64,000 nt of DNA from Persicobacter psychrovividus (GTDB taxonomy: Bacteria > Bacteroidota > Bacteroidia > Cytophagales > Cyclobacteriaceae). The stretch is from positions 186,001 through 250,000 of the forward strand of contig NZ_AP025295.1 in the NCBI RefSeq assembly GCF_036492425.1. The letters run 5' to 3'. A program made the translations under genes and the position numbers. The stretch's first letter is position 1; the number at the start of each line of letters is the position of its first letter. Shown piece after piece: positions 8,725 to 17,255 of the stretch. The notes beneath the pieces were generated by a model, which was not told the DNA's origin, did no database searches, and saw only the letters and a program-made list of their open reading frames with translations.

Positions 8725-9271
8725 TTAATATGTATTGAAAAGGTGATTCAAAATTTTGAAGCGCAGGCTGATTTTGATCTTTCTCGGAAACCGACAGCGC
8801 CAGCTTGGGCCACTCCACATCAATCGAACTCCATAGCAATCCAGCGTCGCCTTCGGCACTGTATTCGTGGCTCGACATGCAAGTGAATAAGGTATTGTCT
8901 TCCAAGGCCACAAAACCATGTGCAAAGCCTTCAGGGACATACAAAAGCTTGGGTGCTTGAGCATCTAAAATGGTACTGTAACTGTGTCCATAAGTATCAC
9001 TTCCCACACGGATATCAACCACAACATCAAACAATGACCCTTGAATACAGCCCACAATTTTACTGTGCTGAAAGGGGGGGGACTGAAAATGAAGCCCTCT
9101 CAAAACCCCTTTGTGAGATTCTGAAACATAGATTTCATTAAAGTGAGCATTAATACCAATGGCATCGAAATTTGGGCGATGAAAAAGCTTCACCAATTTA
9201 CCTCGCTCATCCGCAAAAGCAGGTATTTTAATTTCAAAACAATCATTCAGCGGGGTGGGCAGGCGTTCCAT
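8711..9271 (-). CDS. dTDP-4-dehydrorhamnose 3,5-epimerase family protein (RmlC-like), copy 1
   Basis: A 186-residue RmlC-like cupin with His 61 in RGLH, Lys 71 in HSKIV and Tyr 137 in HEYS at the expected catalytic positions, plus GFAHGF. It is clearly related to the next gene but far from identical. The two are therefore probably functionally distinct, either acting in sequence (C3 then C5) or on different intermediates, rather than a recent duplication. Its start overlaps the end of the dehydratase gene by 29 bases and its end overlaps the next epimerase by 14, so translation is probably coupled through the operon. Confidence 0.88.
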   Translation of the reverse strand: MERLPTPLNDCFEIKIPAFADERGKLVKLFHRPNFDAIGINAHFNEIYVSESHKGVLRGLHFQSPPFQHSKIVGCIQGSLFDVVVDIRVGSDTYGHSYSTILDAQAPKLLYVPEGFAHGFVALEDNTLFTCMSSHEYSAEGDAGLLWSSIDVEWPKLALSVSEKDQNQPALQNFESPFQYILNDPS

Positions 9272-10373
9272 ATTGGTTTATTTGTTTTTTGTAGTTCTGA
9301 TAAAAAGAATATTGATAATCAAGAATCTGCTCTTTACACAAGATAAGTGTATCAGATTTCTGATAATTTTTATACCATGACACGGTCCGTTTGACCGTTT
9401 CATCAAAGTCCCAGACCGGGAGCCAATTCAGTAAATGAAACGCTTTATCAATGGTTAGATTAAGTAAATTTGCTTCATGTGGCGCATCTCCTTCAAAACC
9501 ATTGATCCACACGCCAGTTCCCCATTGGCTTACAATATTATCGACAAGCTCTCCTACTGATCTGTTGGAGGCTATCGAAGGGCCAAAATTAAACGCCCCA
9601 GTTAGTCGATCAACATTCGTCTCTTGGGTCAGTAATTTGATTCCCAATAAAAGGTAACCACCGAGCGGCTCTAAAACGTGTTGCCAGGGTCGGGTGGCAT
9701 AAGGGTTTCTGACTAAAATTTCCTGATCACCAGCCAATGCCGCTATGCAGTCGGGTACAATTCGATCTTTGGCCCAATCTCCGCCGCCGATCACATTCCC
9801 TGCACGCACAGAGGCTAACTTGACCCGCGCACCATTGTCGCCCGAAAAATATGATTTATTATAAGAATCAATCAGCAATTCGCAGCAACCTTTGGAGGAA
9901 GAATAAGGGTCATGCCCTCCCATGGCATCGTTCTCACGGTAACCCCAGATCCATTCTTTATTGTCATAACTTTTGTCTGTTGTTACACAAATCACCGTCA
10001 ATTCGCGATCAAGGTGCCTGACACATTCCAAAACATTCAGGGTCCCCATGACATTGACTTCATAGGTTTCCTTGGGCTGATCATAACTGTAACGCACTAA
10101 AGGTTGAGCTGCAAGATGAAAAATAATTTCAGGCTCAACGGATCGAATGTAATTATTGAGTTGCTCAAAATTGCGCACATCTCCTTCAAAGTGATGAATT
10201 TGAGTCGATAAGTCGGTAACATTGAACAGCGACTGTTCCTCAGCAGCTAAAGCATAGCCGAATACCTCAGCACCAAGGTGCTTAAGCCAAATACTCAACC
10301 AGCTTCCTTTGAAACCTGTATGCCCTGTGACTAACACACGACGTCCCTTAAATTTTTCTAAAATATTACTCAC
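9243..10373 (-). CDS. rfbG: CDP-glucose 4,6-dehydratase
   Basis: The 376-residue protein is an extended short-chain dehydrogenase. It has the NAD-binding GHTGFKG at residues 17-23, HLAAQPLVRYSYDQP, the catalytic TTDK near 131-134 and YSSSK at 157-161. HTGFKGSWL and HLAAQPLVR are characteristic of RfbG-type CDP-glucose 4,6-dehydratases rather than dTDP-glucose (RmlB) enzymes. It converts CDP-glucose to CDP-4-keto-6-deoxyglucose, the entry to CDP-deoxysugars. The start codon is GTG; an ATG six bases upstream is out of frame and hits TGA after three codons. The cytidylyltransferase RfbF that supplies CDP-glucose is not in the window. Confidence 0.9.
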   Translation of the reverse strand: MSNILEKFKGRRVLVTGHTGFKGSWLSIWLKHLGAEVFGYALAAEEQSLFNVTDLSTQIHHFEGDVRNFEQLNNYIRSVEPEIIFHLAAQPLVRYSYDQPKETYEVNVMGTLNVLECVRHLDRELTVICVTTDKSYDNKEWIWGYRENDAMGGHDPYSSSKGCCELLIDSYNKSYFSGDNGARVKLASVRAGNVIGGGDWAKDRIVPDCIAALAGDQEILVRNPYATRPWQHVLEPLGGYLLLGIKLLTQETNVDRLTGAFNFGPSIASNRSVGELVDNIVSQWGTGVWINGFEGDAPHEANLLNLTIDKAFHLLNWLPVWDFDETVKRTVSWYKNYQKSDTLILCKEQILDYQYSFYQNYKKQINQYGTPAHPAE

Positions 10374-10476
10374 CGCTTCATTTTTTAGGTTGACAAACAG
10401 ATGACTACTTAATGAAATAACCTTGCATTAGGTCAAAGGTTGTACTGAATATGGTAAAAGTTCAAAATTTTCATGT

Positions 10477-11865
10477 TTAATAAGCATTCTTTTCCCCACG
10501 TATCATATTGTACACCGTCAGAAAAATGATCTTCACATCAAGGCCTAAGGTCCAATTCTCCATATATTCAACATCGTACTGAACACGTTTCTCCATGGCG
10601 CCATCAGCTCGTGTTTCCCCTCTAAAACCATTAATTTGTGCATAACCTGTAATGCCTGGGGTTACCATATGACGTTCGGAATAGGACCTGATCGTCTTCC
10701 CAAACTCTTCAAGTTGAATAACCATATTTGGCCGAGGACCAACCACCGACATATCACCGAAAAGTACATTAAAAAATTGTGGCAGTTCATCAATACTCGT
10801 TTTTCGCATAATGGCACCAAAACGGGTAATCCGTGGGTCATTTTTGGAGGCTTGCAACGCCCCTACATTATTTACCCGCATGGTTCGAAATTTATAACAT
10901 TTGAACAGCTTATTTTTCTTACCCGGTCGCAACTGCTTAAAGAAAATAGGACCAGGTGACTCCAGCTTGATAATCAAAGCAATGATGGGCAGAATAAAAG
11001 GAAAGATAAAGAATATGACAAAAGAGGAAAACACAATGTCAAATATTCGTTTTGCCAATACATTTGAATAATTTGACAGGGGCAAAGGCCTTTTCAGTAC
11101 AATATCTACCCCTCCAAAATTAACAACCTCCTTCACTTTTCGGTCCAAGAGCACAGACATTTTAGTGGACATCCCCAAATGAATACAATTACGATCACAA
11201 TTTTCCGAAAATTCATGCCATTCCTTCATCGAGTGGGTCTCAATCGGTGCTGTAATATAAATCATATCGATAGCCCCAGAGTCCAGCTTGCTCTTCAAAG
11301 CTTCAAAATTCCCTAAAAATTCCATGGAATCAGGAGCCCGATCCGCTTGTCCGTAAATACCTGAAAATTTATACCCGAGGTCCTGATTTTTAATAAAATA
11401 CTGTCGAAGGTTACGCATATCCTCATTCACGCCATAAACCACCACATTGAAATGCTCTTGTGCCTTATGACTGAAATTCTCCAAAACAAAGAAAAAGACA
11501 ATGCGAACACTTGAAGTGAACAAGAGGGTCAAAACAGCAGCGAAAAAAATGAAACTATAAGAAAAGGCCAGGTTATCGTAAAGCGATACAATACCAATTA
11601 CGGCTATGATATGCATGATAAAGCCGTACAGATTCATCAAAAGAATTTCCTTGAGGTCGGTGTCCCATTGCAGTCGTGCTATATGCGAAAAGAAAGAAGA
11701 AACAACCCATCCAATACTGTAGAATAAAAAAAAAGACAAATAGTAGTCTTCAATCTCATTGGTTTTAAAAGTCAGCAAATAAGCTATTTGCAGCGAGCTA
11801 AATACAAAAACCAGATCAATGGCCGTTAAAAAAACCAACCAAAATTTATTAAATCTTACTTTCAT
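10477..11865 (-). CDS. Polyprenyl-phosphate sugar-1-phosphate transferase (WbaP/WcaJ type), initiates the polysaccharide
   Basis: This 462-residue protein has the classic architecture of the exopolysaccharide polyprenyl glycosylphosphotransferase family. There are about four N-terminal membrane helices (residues 10-120), a central CoA-binding-like Rossmann region, a hydrophobic hairpin near 275-300, and the C-terminal bacterial sugar transferase domain. That domain carries KRIFDIVFS, the SPGPIFFKQLRPG segment, FKCYKFRTM and DELPQFFNVLFGDMSVVGPRP. It transfers a hexose-1-phosphate to undecaprenyl phosphate as the first step of repeat-unit assembly. It is the first gene of the minus-strand operon, so the operon promoter should lie in 11866-11990. 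Confidence 0.92.
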   Translation of the reverse strand: MKVRFNKFWLVFLTAIDLVFVFSSLQIAYLLTFKTNEIEDYYLSFFLFYSIGWVVSSFFSHIARLQWDTDLKEILLMNLYGFIMHIIAVIGIVSLYDNLAFSYSFIFFAAVLTLLFTSSVRIVFFFVLENFSHKAQEHFNVVVYGVNEDMRNLRQYFIKNQDLGYKFSGIYGQADRAPDSMEFLGNFEALKSKLDSGAIDMIYITAPIETHSMKEWHEFSENCDRNCIHLGMSTKMSVLLDRKVKEVVNFGGVDIVLKRPLPLSNYSNVLAKRIFDIVFSSFVIFFIFPFILPIIALIIKLESPGPIFFKQLRPGKKNKLFKCYKFRTMRVNNVGALQASKNDPRITRFGAIMRKTSIDELPQFFNVLFGDMSVVGPRPNMVIQLEEFGKTIRSYSERHMVTPGITGYAQINGFRGETRADGAMEKRVQYDVEYMENWTLGLDVKIIFLTVYNMIRGEKNAY

Positions 11866-11974
11866 CGAGGCTCTGTTGAGTTAAGTGATGTTATATATTT
11901 TGATAACTTACTTTATAAAGACGGGTTACTCCCTACCGATCAATATCATATCAACACCCTCATTTTATGAAGAA

Positions 11975-11988
11975 CCCAAAATTTTGGG
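11975..11988. promoter_or_regulatory. 14-bp perfect palindrome upstream of the polysaccharide operon
   Basis: CCCAAAATTTTGGG is a perfect palindrome located 110 bases before the first gene of the minus-strand polysaccharide operon and just past the terminator of the beta-helix gene. It could be an operator for the operon, but with one copy and low complexity this is only a suggestion. Confidence 0.25.
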
Positions 11989-11991
11989 CAT

Positions 11992-12015
11992 AAAAAAAGG
12001 AGACCGAAGCCTCCT
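11992..12015 (-). terminator. Rho-independent terminator of the first beta-helix gene
   Basis: Read on the minus strand, the stem AGGAGGC and GTCTCCT closes a TTCG tetraloop (plus-strand 11998-12015) and runs into seven Ts (plus-strand As 11992-11998). It lies 20 bases past the stop codon of the gene ending at 12035. Confidence 0.85.
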
Positions 12016-12034
12016 GTTTCATCATTGTTAAAGA

Positions 12035-13555
12035 TCAATTACAGCCCATATCTACCCCCTTCATGGTTAGATTAACCTCCTGATCTGTTTTCAGTAGGTC
12101 AATTCCATCTGTTGCACCACAAATATTTACATTCTCAAAAGAAATATGCAAAGTAGGGGCCCCAGATTTAGGGTGAATATCAAAAAGCGTTTTCATACCT
12201 CCAGCCTTGAAAGTAACATCCTTCAGGTCGAAATCATCACACACCTTTCCTTCCCCAAAGAGAATTCCATTTCGTGCTCCCTGAAATGTTCCGCCAGAAA
12301 TATGAACCGTTCTGATCGGATCGCGAAACTGAAAATAAGGTACCGAATTATTATTACAGTTTACCTCCGCATTCTCGATCACCAGCTGATCACCTCCAAT
12401 ACCATCATACTTATCCCAAGTACCACCCTGCTGAGTGTACTCCCCAATAAAAAATGGTGCATTATAGGCACCGCTTCTAAAGCTCACCTTCGGATTAATG
12501 ATTCGGTTATTGTCACTTCTAATCAGAAAACCCCCATTACCTTCTTTCACTGTACAATTGATCCAGTCAATACCTGAAGCCGCCCCGTGGGTACTAAATC
12601 CCGCCTTCCAGTCATTATCAGCAACACAATCCTTAATCACAATATTGCGGGTAACGGGCACATAACCATAACCAGAAACCTCAAAGGAGTGCTTGTTATT
12701 GTAGCCATAACAATTGAGCAATTCTCCATCCTCAGCCCCTGAGAGATAGAAACCATAACCGTGTGGGTTATTCGAAGAATGATCGTGCAAAATTCCTTCT
12801 GCCCGAAGGTTCTGATATACGAAACCGTAAACGTGAGAAATTCTAAATCCTTGCCAGCACTTTTCCGTCGGATCCTTCAAGTCAATATTTTTATAAAAAA
12901 CATTAGTGGCATTTTCAATAAATAGACTGATGGAGCTATTTCTTACCTCAAAAGTCAGATTTTCCACCCCAACATTATTAATCATATTATAAGTATAGAC
13001 CCTAATGTTAGTGGTATAAGTATCTTTCAGCCCAGACTGCAATACTAGGCTACTTCCTTCCACGCGCTCAACAATCACACTTTCACCCTTCCGGTAATAC
13101 TGACGAAGGCCACAATACATATCATCAGAAGTAATTAAAACACGATCTCCAGGATTTACCCATGGACTCAAGTCTTTTTTTATATCTATTTTTTTTGCCC
13201 CCTTTTGAATCGTTGCAGAAAATTTATTTCGCTCAGATCGACTCCCCTGGAACTTTAAACCAGTGCCAGCGGTGGTTACAATCTTGGTGGTGCCCTTTCC
13301 TTTTCCCTGTAAAATGTTAGCGCCTCCGTTGATGGTTCCATCGCAAGAAAAATTGCCAGAAGAAAGTTCCACCGTTTTTCCTTCCTTTAAAGCATTATTG
13401 ATTTCCACCTGATCCTTCTGTCCGTTACACTGATACTTCGCTGCCGCCTTTTCCGCAGCAGTAGCATCCTTTGCGGCGACTTTAATCACCTGACCACTTG
13501 CCTGATAAGAAACCAGGGAGAGGATCATCAATAAGTTCAAAAATAATAATTTCAT
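12035..13555 (-). CDS. Secreted right-handed parallel beta-helix protein (paralogue of the gene at 23661)
   Basis: A 506-residue protein with an N-terminal signal peptide (KLLFLNLLMILSLVSYQASG). It continues with the CDG/CNG..DQ.EIN module that opens many pectate-lyase-superfamily beta-helix proteins (KYQCNGQKDQVEINNAL). The body has repeated short strand-turn units rich in N, V and G (for example NIVIKDCVADNDWKAGFS, IDWINCTVKEGNGGF), as expected for parallel beta-helix coils. About eight cysteines are spread through the coils, and three more lie near the C-terminus. No family-specific catalytic residues can be assigned, so it may be a polysaccharide lyase, hydrolase or binding protein. It resembles the gene at 23661 along its whole length. 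Confidence 0.8.
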   Translation of the reverse strand: MKLLFLNLLMILSLVSYQASGQVIKVAAKDATAAEKAAAKYQCNGQKDQVEINNALKEGKTVELSSGNFSCDGTINGGANILQGKGKGTTKIVTTAGTGLKFQGSRSERNKFSATIQKGAKKIDIKKDLSPWVNPGDRVLITSDDMYCGLRQYYRKGESVIVERVEGSSLVLQSGLKDTYTTNIRVYTYNMINNVGVENLTFEVRNSSISLFIENATNVFYKNIDLKDPTEKCWQGFRISHVYGFVYQNLRAEGILHDHSSNNPHGYGFYLSGAEDGELLNCYGYNNKHSFEVSGYGYVPVTRNIVIKDCVADNDWKAGFSTHGAASGIDWINCTVKEGNGGFLIRSDNNRIINPKVSFRSGAYNAPFFIGEYTQQGGTWDKYDGIGGDQLVIENAEVNCNNNSVPYFQFRDPIRTVHISGGTFQGARNGILFGEGKVCDDFDLKDVTFKAGGMKTLFDIHPKSGAPTLHISFENVNICGATDGIDLLKTDQEVNLTMKGVDMGCN

Positions 13556-14105
13556 AGGTTTTAATGATTGAATTCTAAATAGTTAAGTCATTAAAGGCAC
13601 AAAATAAGTGCCTTATTAAAGCCTGCCTATCACATTCAACAAATCACTATACACATTCGCAATAAAGGACAAGTAAAATTTTAAATGTCAGGCTTTTATA
13701 TTGAACAGGTATGACAGCATTTAAGAAGCGGAATTTTTCAGAAAATATTACATCAGTCTCAAATTCTTGAGAAACTGTAATTATGTATGCTGAATTGCAT
13801 TTAAGGAACTGTTCACCAAACCTTTAAACTCAGACCGAAGAAAAACGATCATTAAAACTTTCAGCATCAGTGGTAATAACCATTCCACTATGCGAGGAGA
13901 TAGGTGGCGTAATCTGGAAAAAAATCACATAAAAAAAAGGCGATATATATGCTATGCATACATTCGCCTTTCAACCCAACATCAACCTATGCTAAAGTAT
14001 AACCAATAAACATGCCAATGTAATTAAATACACCTCAGCGAGTTACAGGGCTATTAAATATTTCAACAGCCCCCCACATTGGGAGTTAATTTCTATCTTT
14101 GGGAA
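13556..14105. other. Intergenic region of about 550 bases without a supportable gene
   Basis: It holds the 5' leader of the beta-helix gene, including a hairpin AAGGCAC/GTGCCTT at 13596-13616, and the terminator of the upstream minus-strand gene at 13931-13971. No coding frame between them looks real. Confidence 0.6.
13931..13971 (-). terminator. Rho-independent terminator downstream of the gene at 14106
   Basis: On the minus strand AAAGGCGA pairs with TCGCCTTT. The interior also pairs almost fully (ATGTATGC with GCATATAT, one G-T wobble), giving a long hairpin. It is followed by a run of eight Ts (plus-strand As 13931-13938). It lies about 135 bases past the stop codon. Confidence 0.75.
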
Positions 14106-14891
14106 TTAGGATTCACTCTGCCCTGCCCCCTGATACTTGAAGGATACATAAATTTGTGCCGCAAAATCTTCAAAGCGTTTTTGATCATTAGCATGCAAAC
14201 GTGCAAAGTCTTTTCGCATTTTATCTTCCATTTTACTGAAGTAATCCAGGAATGTAGAAAGATGGTTACTTACCTCAAAACTTTCCAGAGTTAAGAACAC
14301 CTCTTCATTAGGTGCGCTATACTGACGCATAGTTTGCCAGTTTTTCTCCAAAATTCCTTTGGTGAAAATCACACCCATGTAAGTATTGAAGTTATAATCT
14401 ACTTGTTGCTGAGTTTTGAAATCGTTAAACGCCGTTTTCAAATCCTCCTCCTTGGTCAAAATCAATTCCAATAGATTGCTGAACACCAAAGTCAGTTGGC
14501 TTGGCGTAAAGTTATACTCCAAACCGTCGGCTTCGGCTTCCGATTGCCCCATCAAGTAATCCAGTTGAGGTGTGCTGGCCGCCTCTTTCAAGCTTAAGCC
14601 TTCCACTTTCATGCGGGCACTTTCATACATATAAAGTAAAAACTCATAGAAACCTTCGTGGTCCAATGCATTTTTACCCGTTTTCAGTGCATAATCGACA
14701 TAGATCAAATTTAGCTTGTCTTCCTGCTGACGCCAAAAATCAATAAACCCTACCAACTCAGGGAAAAGGTCATAAACTTTCGGTACCTGCTCCAGCGCCT
14801 TCTGAAGTTCATCTGCATTTTCGAATCCCTCCAGATTGAAGTGCTCCTGAAGTGCTTCCAGTAAATATTTCTTTTCTACTTTAATATCCAT
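14106..14891 (-). CDS. Uncharacterised acidic cytoplasmic protein, 261 residues
   Basis: I do not recognise the family. The protein has no signal peptide or membrane segment, is acidic, and is predicted by eye to be largely alpha-helical, with many L, E and F residues in heptad-like spacing. It starts MDIKVEKKYLLEALQEHFNLEGF and has a helical core around FIDFWRQQEDKLNLIYVDYALKTG. It stands alone: the flanking genes are more than 350 bases away on either side, and it has its own terminator. Length, base composition and codon use are those of a genuine gene. Confidence 0.7.
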   Translation of the reverse strand: MDIKVEKKYLLEALQEHFNLEGFENADELQKALEQVPKVYDLFPELVGFIDFWRQQEDKLNLIYVDYALKTGKNALDHEGFYEFLLYMYESARMKVEGLSLKEAASTPQLDYLMGQSEAEADGLEYNFTPSQLTLVFSNLLELILTKEEDLKTAFNDFKTQQQVDYNFNTYMGVIFTKGILEKNWQTMRQYSAPNEEVFLTLESFEVSNHLSTFLDYFSKMEDKMRKDFARLHANDQKRFEDFAAQIYVSFKYQGAGQSES

Positions 14892-15228
14892 ATCTGTATC
14901 GGCTCAATAATTTAATCTGCAAAGATACAATTAAATACCTGCCCGCCAAAAATGGAAAGAGCCACTTAAAAGCAGCTCCTTCACGATCTATTTGGAAAAC
15001 AAATTGGGGTCTTATTCTGGAGAAAACCTCCAAGAAATGATGAAAAGAGATTCGTATGAATTTAACCTTTCAATTGTAACAGTGCTTTTACGGCATAAAA
15101 ACCGCAATCAAAAGTCAGATAAAAATCACCGTTGGGATTTTTACTTATTTGACATCAAAAAACCTCCTCACATTGCCTTTTCATTAATTTTAGGCATATC
15201 ATATTAGCGTTGTTTAACTATTTTTTCA
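14892..15228. other. Intergenic region with no supportable gene
   Basis: It lies between the divergent genes at 14891 and 15260. The only long open frame (14992-15207) starts with TTG and encodes a low-complexity basic peptide with no family resemblance. I treat it as non-coding. Confidence 0.5.
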
Positions 15229-15236
15229 TAGTTTTG
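15229..15236 (+). promoter_or_regulatory. Bacteroidota-type -7 box for the META-like lipoprotein gene
   Basis: TAGTTTTG matches the Bacteroidota -7 consensus TAnnTTTG exactly and lies 24 bases before the ATG at 15260. A TTG about 16 bases further upstream is an imperfect -33 element with short spacing. Confidence 0.45.
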
Positions 15237-15259
15237 ACAGCATTATAAAATTAAGATAC

Positions 15260-16402
15260 ATGCGTCTAATAATAAACTATATATTCCTGATGATTTTCAG
15301 CATCCAGCTAATTGGTTGCCATACTGCCCAAAGGGATCAGTCCGAAAATCAGGAACAACAAACGACCATTTCGGAAATTGATCAGTATTGCGATTCAATA
15401 CGCGGCTTAGAAGGGGTGAATAAAGGTGCGATAACGCGTCGAGGCTATTTAATGGAGTATAAAGGCTGGATTATCGAGCCCATTACCTATTTTAACAATA
15501 GCTATCAGCCATTTCATGTGGTTGTCAATAATTATGGCCCAAATTTCAACCTTAGAGAAGACTATTTTTATAAGGATAATATGTTGATTAAGGTTGATCA
15601 GCAAGAAGTTGATGAAACGGACGAACTGATGCTGAATCGGAACCGACGATATTACAGAAACAAAAATAATATTGCTTACCTCACTAAGCAGGCTGCAACC
15701 CTGTATGAATTAAATCAAAAAGAATTTCAGCCTCAGGAAATAGAAAATGCCTACTTTATGGCCGACAGCCTGAAAGTGAAAAACTATATCTTGGCTTCTG
15801 AACTTAGAAAACCCTTTCAGGGCAAGCTACTCAGCATCACCAATAACGAAGACAGTACGGCAAGCTTAGTACTTGACCTTTCCAATAATTTTTTAGCGAC
15901 TTTTGTCTTATCAGATGAAGATTTTAAAAAATGGGCACCAATGGAAACGGAGTTGCAGGGAAAGGATGTTATTGTTCGTTTTGAAAAAACGATGGTAAAC
16001 AACCTGCCCGTGATGATCTTTAAAGATTTGGAGCTCACAGAAAAACCCAACGCAAGACTTACCAACACACGGTGGGTACTGAGTGAAATGCAAAATTGGG
16101 ACATCCGCGCCAAGGATCATTCCAACCATAAAGACTTACAAATTACCCTTAACCATGCTCAAAAAACCTTTTTTGGGGATTTTTCAAATGGCACGTTTAT
16201 GGGTAAATTTCAGAGAACAAAACATAACATCCAATTCTCGATCACTGAAATGGATTTTTCTGCTGGAGTAAAAACAGACCTCGATACACAATTTGAGCAA
16301 TCGCTGCTTAAAACCACTAATTTCCAAATTGATGGAGATGAACTCACCCTTTTCGATGCCCATACTCAACTCATGAAACTGTCTGCTTTGTACCTCTATT
16401 GA
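15260..16402 (+). CDS. Lipoprotein with a C-terminal META/HslJ-like domain
   Basis: The 380-residue protein starts with a lipoprotein signal peptide ending in the lipobox LIGC (Cys 20). The C-terminal 120 residues read like a META/HslJ domain: an opening TRWVLSEM strand, a middle NGTFMGKFQRT where the family has its G-C-N-x-x-x-G-x-Y segment, then EQSLLKTTNFQIDGDELTLFD, the family's closing E..L....Y.I.G..L.L pattern. The GCN motif itself is degenerate, so this is a diverged member or structural analogue. META domains occur in envelope proteins linked to stress or motility. The central region (residues 80-250) is unrecognised. Confidence 0.65.
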   Translation: MRLIINYIFLMIFSIQLIGCHTAQRDQSENQEQQTTISEIDQYCDSIRGLEGVNKGAITRRGYLMEYKGWIIEPITYFNNSYQPFHVVVNNYGPNFNLREDYFYKDNMLIKVDQQEVDETDELMLNRNRRYYRNKNNIAYLTKQAATLYELNQKEFQPQEIENAYFMADSLKVKNYILASELRKPFQGKLLSITNNEDSTASLVLDLSNNFLATFVLSDEDFKKWAPMETELQGKDVIVRFEKTMVNNLPVMIFKDLELTEKPNARLTNTRWVLSEMQNWDIRAKDHSNHKDLQITLNHAQKTFFGDFSNGTFMGKFQRTKHNIQFSITEMDFSAGVKTDLDTQFEQSLLKTTNFQIDGDELTLFDAHTQLMKLSALYLY

Positions 16403-16534
16403 TAGAGAAAAAGACAATCTCAGCCCGATCGCCTTTAGTTTTGCTATTTTTCAAATATTAGCATGAATCATTTGTAAATTACTCTTTGATACTTCCGCAG
16501 AGCGAAAAAGCAGACCTCTCGAATATATCTGCAA

Positions 16535-17125
16535 TTAATTTAACGTGTTGGAATAAGTAGCTTTTACAGTAATATCCACAAATTGAATCAGATCCTTATT
16601 CGCTTCAATCGTTTCTTTTAAATTCCAAGACCGGTCTACCCTTGAAGGCATAGGAAAAGCACGAATTCGAGTGGTTACCTCACCTTCCCCATCGACAATA
16701 TCCTCCATTATCATTCGATACTCCACAGGGCTTTGTAAATCAAGTCGAACTAAACGATCCTCAACTTCCTGAGAATATACCCCAAGAAACTGACGTGCCC
16801 CATCTTGACAAACCAAGTAGACCTCATTATTTTCATCAAAATGAAGATAGGTCTCCGAAGAATTACACGGCGAAAACAACATCAGGAGGCTATTTTCCAA
16901 ATAATCGGAAGCATCTTCACCCTTGGTTAACTGTTTAGAATTCCCATCTACCTCAATTTTAAAATCTTCATTAAAAACCCCTGAAGAAAATTGGTAGTAG
17001 CCTGCTGAAAATTCAAAATCTGAAGGCATTGCCGTTGCTTCATCATCATCTTTCTGGCAGGACACTATACAAAAGAGTGTCACAATAAAGCCTAATAGCA
17101 ACAATTTTCGATTCTGAATTATCAT
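16535..17125 (-). CDS. Uncharacterised lipoprotein, 196 residues
   Basis: The N-terminus MIIQNRKLLLLGFIVTLFCIVSC is a lipoprotein signal with lipobox IVSC (Cys 23), followed by an acidic linker (QKDDDEATAMPSD) of the kind found on exported Bacteroidota lipoproteins. The mature part has about 170 residues with alternating strands and one more cysteine pair (LFSPCNSSE, YLVCQDG). I do not recognise a family. It is transcribed divergently from the cysteine desulfidase gene at 17256 and convergently with the META-like lipoprotein gene. Confidence 0.65.
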   Translation of the reverse strand: MIIQNRKLLLLGFIVTLFCIVSCQKDDDEATAMPSDFEFSAGYYQFSSGVFNEDFKIEVDGNSKQLTKGEDASDYLENSLLMLFSPCNSSETYLHFDENNEVYLVCQDGARQFLGVYSQEVEDRLVRLDLQSPVEYRMIMEDIVDGEGEVTTRIRAFPMPSRVDRSWNLKETIEANKDLIQFVDITVKATYSNTLN

Positions 17126-17162
17126 ATTTTATTACATTGTTTTTTTACCTACTTATTAAATG

Positions 17163-17170
17163 TAAATTTG
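17163..17170 (+). promoter_or_regulatory. Bacteroidota-type -7 box for the cysteine desulfidase gene
   Basis: TAAATTTG fits TAnnTTTG exactly. A TTG lies 23 bases upstream, slightly further than usual. The implied leader to the ATG at 17256 is about 80 bases. Confidence 0.35.
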
Positions 17171-17255
17171 AGTACAGTGTTTTTTTAAACATGGCAACGT
17201 AATTTTTTTTTGACCAAATGATGATGTTCTTACATCAAAACCCCCATTCAACTAA

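Noticed and set aside
11975-11988. Palindrome CCCAAAATTTTGGG as a parS-like site
   Set aside because: Only one copy, different from the parA-proximal palindromes, and too short and low in complexity to support on its own; kept only as a weak regulatory candidate.
14992-15207. A 71-codon frame in the intergenic region
   Set aside because: TTG start, low-complexity basic product, no promoter with correct spacing.
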